The translations under genes and the position numbers were made by a program. A DNA stretch of 7,190 nt from Oscillospiraceae bacterium (GTDB lineage Bacteria > Bacillota > Clostridia > Oscillospirales > Ruminococcaceae): the NCBI GenBank assembly GCA_017483405.1, contig JAFUWP010000158.1, forward strand, positions 1 to 7,190. The letters are read 5' to 3'. Shown here in pieces: positions 5,229 to 7,190 of the stretch. Position 1 is the stretch's first letter, and the number at the start of each line of letters is the position of its first letter. The notes beneath the pieces were generated by a model, which worked only from the letters and a program-made list of their open reading frames with translations, searched no databases and was not told the origin of the DNA.

Positions 5229-5258
5229 TTGATAGCATCTATATCATGTTATTATTAT
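5229..5258 (+). promoter_or_regulatory. Promoter of the WYL regulator gene
   Basis: TTGATA (5229-5234) and TATTAT (5253-5258) are 18 nt apart, each with one mismatch to consensus. The leader to the ATG at 5327 is about 60 nt. The -10 overlaps the opposed -10 of the LRR gene. Confidence 0.65.
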
Positions 5259-5284
5259 AGCATATCAGATGTTCAGAAATTGCA
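5239..5284. promoter_or_regulatory. Shared promoter module, copy B (LRR/WYL intergenic)
   Basis: This is the second copy of the module at 4286-4331, with the same two boxes at the same 36-bp offset. It lies between the divergent soluble LRR and WYL genes and covers both -10 elements. A regulator bound here would affect both genes. The neighbouring WYL protein is the natural candidate, but this is inferred from position only. Confidence 0.62.
5254..5262 (-). promoter_or_regulatory. Extended -10 promoter of the soluble LRR gene
   Basis: On the minus strand TGCTATAAT is a perfect TATAAT with a TGn extension. No good -35 is found at 17 nt; ATGCAA (5280-5285) is 20 nt away. Extended -10 promoters can work without a -35. 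The opposed -10 boxes overlap at 5254-5258, forming a bidirectional promoter. Confidence 0.68.
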
Positions 5285-5326
5285 TAACTGGAACATTTTT
5301 CAAAAATTTCATAAAGGAGATTTCTT

Positions 5327-6292
5327 ATGGAACACGAAAGAATTATCTATATCTTGGAATATCTCACCAATCATACGGATGAGAAAAAGAAAGTTACTAT
5401 CCGAGAAATTCAGAATTATCTCGCCCGTCAGACGAATTTAGGGGATGTTTCGGCACTGACCATCCGGAGGGACATCAGTCGTTTGCAGACAACCGGACAT
5501 AACATTCAGGTCAGCCACGGCGCGCACAATACGGCGGAATATTATCTTGTCCGGAAGGGCTTCACATTCAATGAAATCCGGTTTATTGTGGATTCCGTCA
5601 GTATCAATAAATTCCTGTCGGACGGGCAGAAACAGCGATTAATCAAGAAATTCGAGGGTTTATGCTCCGCCGAGGAAGTGCATCAGCTTATCAGCCGGAT
5701 AGCCCTGAACAGTCAGGCCGCGCCTTCGCTGAATCTGCTCGAAAATCTTGAAAAAGTGCATAAAATCATCTCTCAGAAACGGAAAATCAATTTCGAGTAC
5801 GGCAAGTATGATACACATAAACAGATTCACTATTACAGCAAGCGGCGCGATATGATTCCGTGCAAGGTGATTTATTTCAATGAAAGATTCTATCTGAAAT
5901 GTCTGGAAGAATCCTCGCAGAATGTCCGGACTTACCGAATCGACCGTATGAAGCGCATCACGGCCGGAGAACAGACAGCAGTCAAGGCAGTTCTGTCACG
6001 GCCGGATGGCGTGGTTCTGGATATTTTCGAGCCGGAGGAATTCACTTTTATCACACTGAAAATCAAGCGGTTTCTGCTGGATGATATGCTGGAGCAGTTC
6101 GGCAGATATGCAAGCGTACTGGATTCTGATTCTCCGGAAACGGTTCTGATACGGGCGAAAATCGGCATCGGGCACGGGTTTTACAGATGGGTGATGAAAT
6201 ACGGTCAGGATATGGAAATCATTGCGCCGGAGCATGTCCGTGCGGAATTTGCATCCAGAATCCGCAGTGTTTCGGAACTGTATCAGAAATAG
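5327..6292 (+). CDS. WYL-domain transcriptional regulator (DeoR-like HTH, WYL, WCX)
   Basis: This protein has 321 residues. Residues 1-65 form a winged helix of the DeoR/HTH_11 kind, with a recognition helix around SALTIRRDISRLQ (42-54). A helical linker follows. The WYL domain covers about 150-213, with the name-giving triad as F188-Y189-L190 and Arg-rich strand RTYRIDRMKRI (201-211). The C-terminal WCX segment spans about 240-320 and includes GFYRWVMKYGQDMEII. WYL domains bind ligands, in several cases nucleic acid or nucleotides, and control defence or stress genes. The ligand here is unknown. GGAG lies 7 nt before the ATG. The gene is divergent from the soluble LRR gene, shares its control region and ends at a bidirectional terminator. 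It is a plausible autoregulator and regulator of the LRR and hydrolase genes. Confidence 0.9.
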   Translation: MEHERIIYILEYLTNHTDEKKKVTIREIQNYLARQTNLGDVSALTIRRDISRLQTTGHNIQVSHGAHNTAEYYLVRKGFTFNEIRFIVDSVSINKFLSDGQKQRLIKKFEGLCSAEEVHQLISRIALNSQAAPSLNLLENLEKVHKIISQKRKINFEYGKYDTHKQIHYYSKRRDMIPCKVIYFNERFYLKCLEESSQNVRTYRIDRMKRITAGEQTAVKAVLSRPDGVVLDIFEPEEFTFITLKIKRFLLDDMLEQFGRYASVLDSDSPETVLIRAKIGIGHGFYRWVMKYGQDMEIIAPEHVRAEFASRIRSVSELYQK

Positions 6293-6326
6293 AAAAATGC
6301 CGTATCGTGCAGATACGGCATTTTTT
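6293..6326. terminator. Bidirectional intrinsic terminator
   Basis: A perfect 14-bp stem AAAAATGCCGTATC (6293-6306) pairs with 6312-6325 around a 5-nt loop. It is flanked by an A-run on one side and a T-run on the other, so each strand ends in a U-tract. It begins directly after the WYL stop codon and ends 3 bp before the stop codon of the convergent coiled-coil gene, serving both. Confidence 0.93.
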
Positions 6327-6328
6327 CG

Positions 6329-7190
6329 TTATGCAGGAACGCTGACGGGTTCTGTTTCTTCGGCAGAAGTGTCAGCAGATTCTGGAATTTCAAGCTTTTT
6401 GGGAAGGGCTTTTTTCTGTTCTTCGGTATCGTTGAGCGATGCCGTATAGAGATATTCCAGCTTATTCCGGAGCATATCGCGTTCTTTAGAAACGGCTTCG
6501 AGATGGCGTTGCAGGGCAATATCACTCTGTTCAGCGGATTCAGCCGGTACAGACTGCTGTTGTACTTCTGATAACCGAGCATTCTGAACAGTAAGTTCTT
6601 CGACCTGTCTGGTGAGCGTTTCTATCTGCGCATTCTGTGCAGTAAGGTCTTCGACCTGCTTGGTGAGTTCCTGATTCTGATTTGTGATTTCTTCAATCTG
6701 TTTGCTGAGAGCAACGGTCACATCCGGCTGAGACTGCGCCACTTCCAGTTTTTGATTTTGTTCTTCGAGAGTCTGGATTCTGGCTTTCAGTTCCGTAATC
6801 TGTTTATTTTGATTATTCTTGTCCTGAGTGAGGTCTTTTTTCAGTTTTTGATTTTCCTCTTTTTCGCGTTTGAGATTGGTTTCCAGTTCGCTGATTTTCT
6901 CATTCAGGGCAGTACGTTCAGATACGAGCTGTTCTTCCTGTGTAAGAAGTTCAGCCGCTTTTCTGAGATTTTCTTCTTGCTTTTGCTTGTTTTCTTCTTC
7001 GTTTTTCCGCAAGTCTTCTTTTTTTTTCTTGTATCTGTCCTTTTCTTCTTTCAGCGTTTCGGCGAGCTGGCGAAATACGGCCACTTCCTGCTTATAGGAA
7101 AGCGTTTCGGATTTGAAATTGGATTTCTCAATTGCAAATTTTTCCTGTTCTTCTTTCAGCTGGGTTTCCAGCTTGAAGATTCTGGATTCA
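6329..7190 (-). CDS. Long coiled-coil protein, C-terminal part (start outside the window)
   Basis: The frame stays open to the right edge, so 286 C-terminal residues are visible and the start lies beyond 7190. Apparent internal starts such as the GTG at 7082-7084 are not needed. The visible part is almost wholly Glu, Lys, Gln and Leu in heptad-like order: a Lys/Glu-rich section first, then a Gln/Asn/Thr-rich section. Near the end is a short non-coiled stretch with an acidic, Pro-containing tail. No Trp or Cys, membrane segment or enzymatic motif is seen. A direct repeat of 17 residues lies in the middle. The protein is probably a structural or scaffold rod; composition alone cannot separate this from SMC-like or cell-division proteins. 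It converges on the WYL gene with a shared terminator, and nothing links it functionally to the other genes. Confidence 0.8.
   Translation of the reverse strand, partial: ESRIFKLETQLKEEQEKFAIEKSNFKSETLSYKQEVAVFRQLAETLKEEKDRYKKKKEDLRKNEEENKQKQEENLRKAAELLTQEEQLVSERTALNEKISELETNLKREKEENQKLKKDLTQDKNNQNKQITELKARIQTLEEQNQKLEVAQSQPDVTVALSKQIEEITNQNQELTKQVEDLTAQNAQIETLTRQVEELTVQNARLSEVQQQSVPAESAEQSDIALQRHLEAVSKERDMLRNKLEYLYTASLNDTEEQKKALPKKLEIPESADTSAEETEPVSVPA
6580..6667 (-). repeat. 51-bp direct repeat inside the coiled-coil gene
   Basis: Segments 6580-6616 and 6631-6667 match at 32 of 37 positions with an offset of 51 bp. They encode LTxQVExLTxQNA in both copies. The 17-residue period is not a multiple of seven, so the duplication shifts the heptad register. 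Confidence 0.75.

Noticed and set aside
531..6292. High frequency of TCCGG/CCGGA across the window as a possible dispersed signal
   Set aside because: Most occurrences lie in reading frames as Ser/Pro/Gly/Arg codon combinations, so codon preference explains them. No fixed spacing or flanking pattern was seen.

Overview
The window looks like chromosomal DNA of a low-to-mid GC gut Firmicute, most likely Ruminococcus or a close relative in the Oscillospiraceae/Ruminococcaceae. The reasons are BspA-type leucine-rich-repeat (LRR_5) proteins with helical C-terminal tails, a WYL-domain regulator, strong AGGAG ribosome sites and sigma-A-like promoters. The genus is an inference from style; no database was consulted.

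Positions 1-515 (minus strand) are the most unusual part. A near-consensus promoter (TTGACA-N17-TATGAT) fires leftward into a tandem array without protein-coding genes. Each unit has the same order: a 12-nt repeat CCGGTAGTTTAT followed by A-rich sequence, a first small hairpin, a second small hairpin (CUUG or GAAA loop), then a tRNA-sized cloverleaf of 74-75 nt. Three complete units are visible and a fourth runs off the left edge. The cloverleaves carry anticodon-like triplets GCU, CUC and CCA, but they have lesions unusual for working tRNAs: interrupted acceptor stems, C33, a T-loop without UUC, a 9-nt anticodon loop, and no encoded CCA. The hairpins differ in sequence but keep their position and pairing, which suggests a structured RNA family.

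Positions 531-3366 (plus strand) are a two-gene operon divergent from the array. The first gene encodes a zinc-ribbon-tagged short-chain dehydrogenase-like protein whose catalytic Tyr position is Thr. The second encodes a 599-residue membrane-anchored LRR protein. The start of the array promoter lies only about 50 bp from the first start codon, so the two transcription units share a control region.

Positions 3349-5161 (minus strand) hold an alpha/beta hydrolase of the acyl-CoA thioesterase/BAAT-C type and, upstream of it, a soluble 270-residue LRR protein with five exact 23-residue repeats. Positions 5327-6292 (plus strand) encode a WYL regulator divergent from that LRR gene, with overlapping opposed -10 elements. 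The hydrolase promoter and the LRR/WYL intergenic region share a promoter module of about 46 bp, so these three genes are probably co-regulated, perhaps by the WYL protein. A bidirectional terminator (6293-6326) separates the WYL gene from the C-terminal end of a long coiled-coil protein (6329-7190, minus strand, start outside the window).

How the array and the protein genes work together is not shown by the sequence. The tightest physical link is between the array and the SDR/LRR operon.
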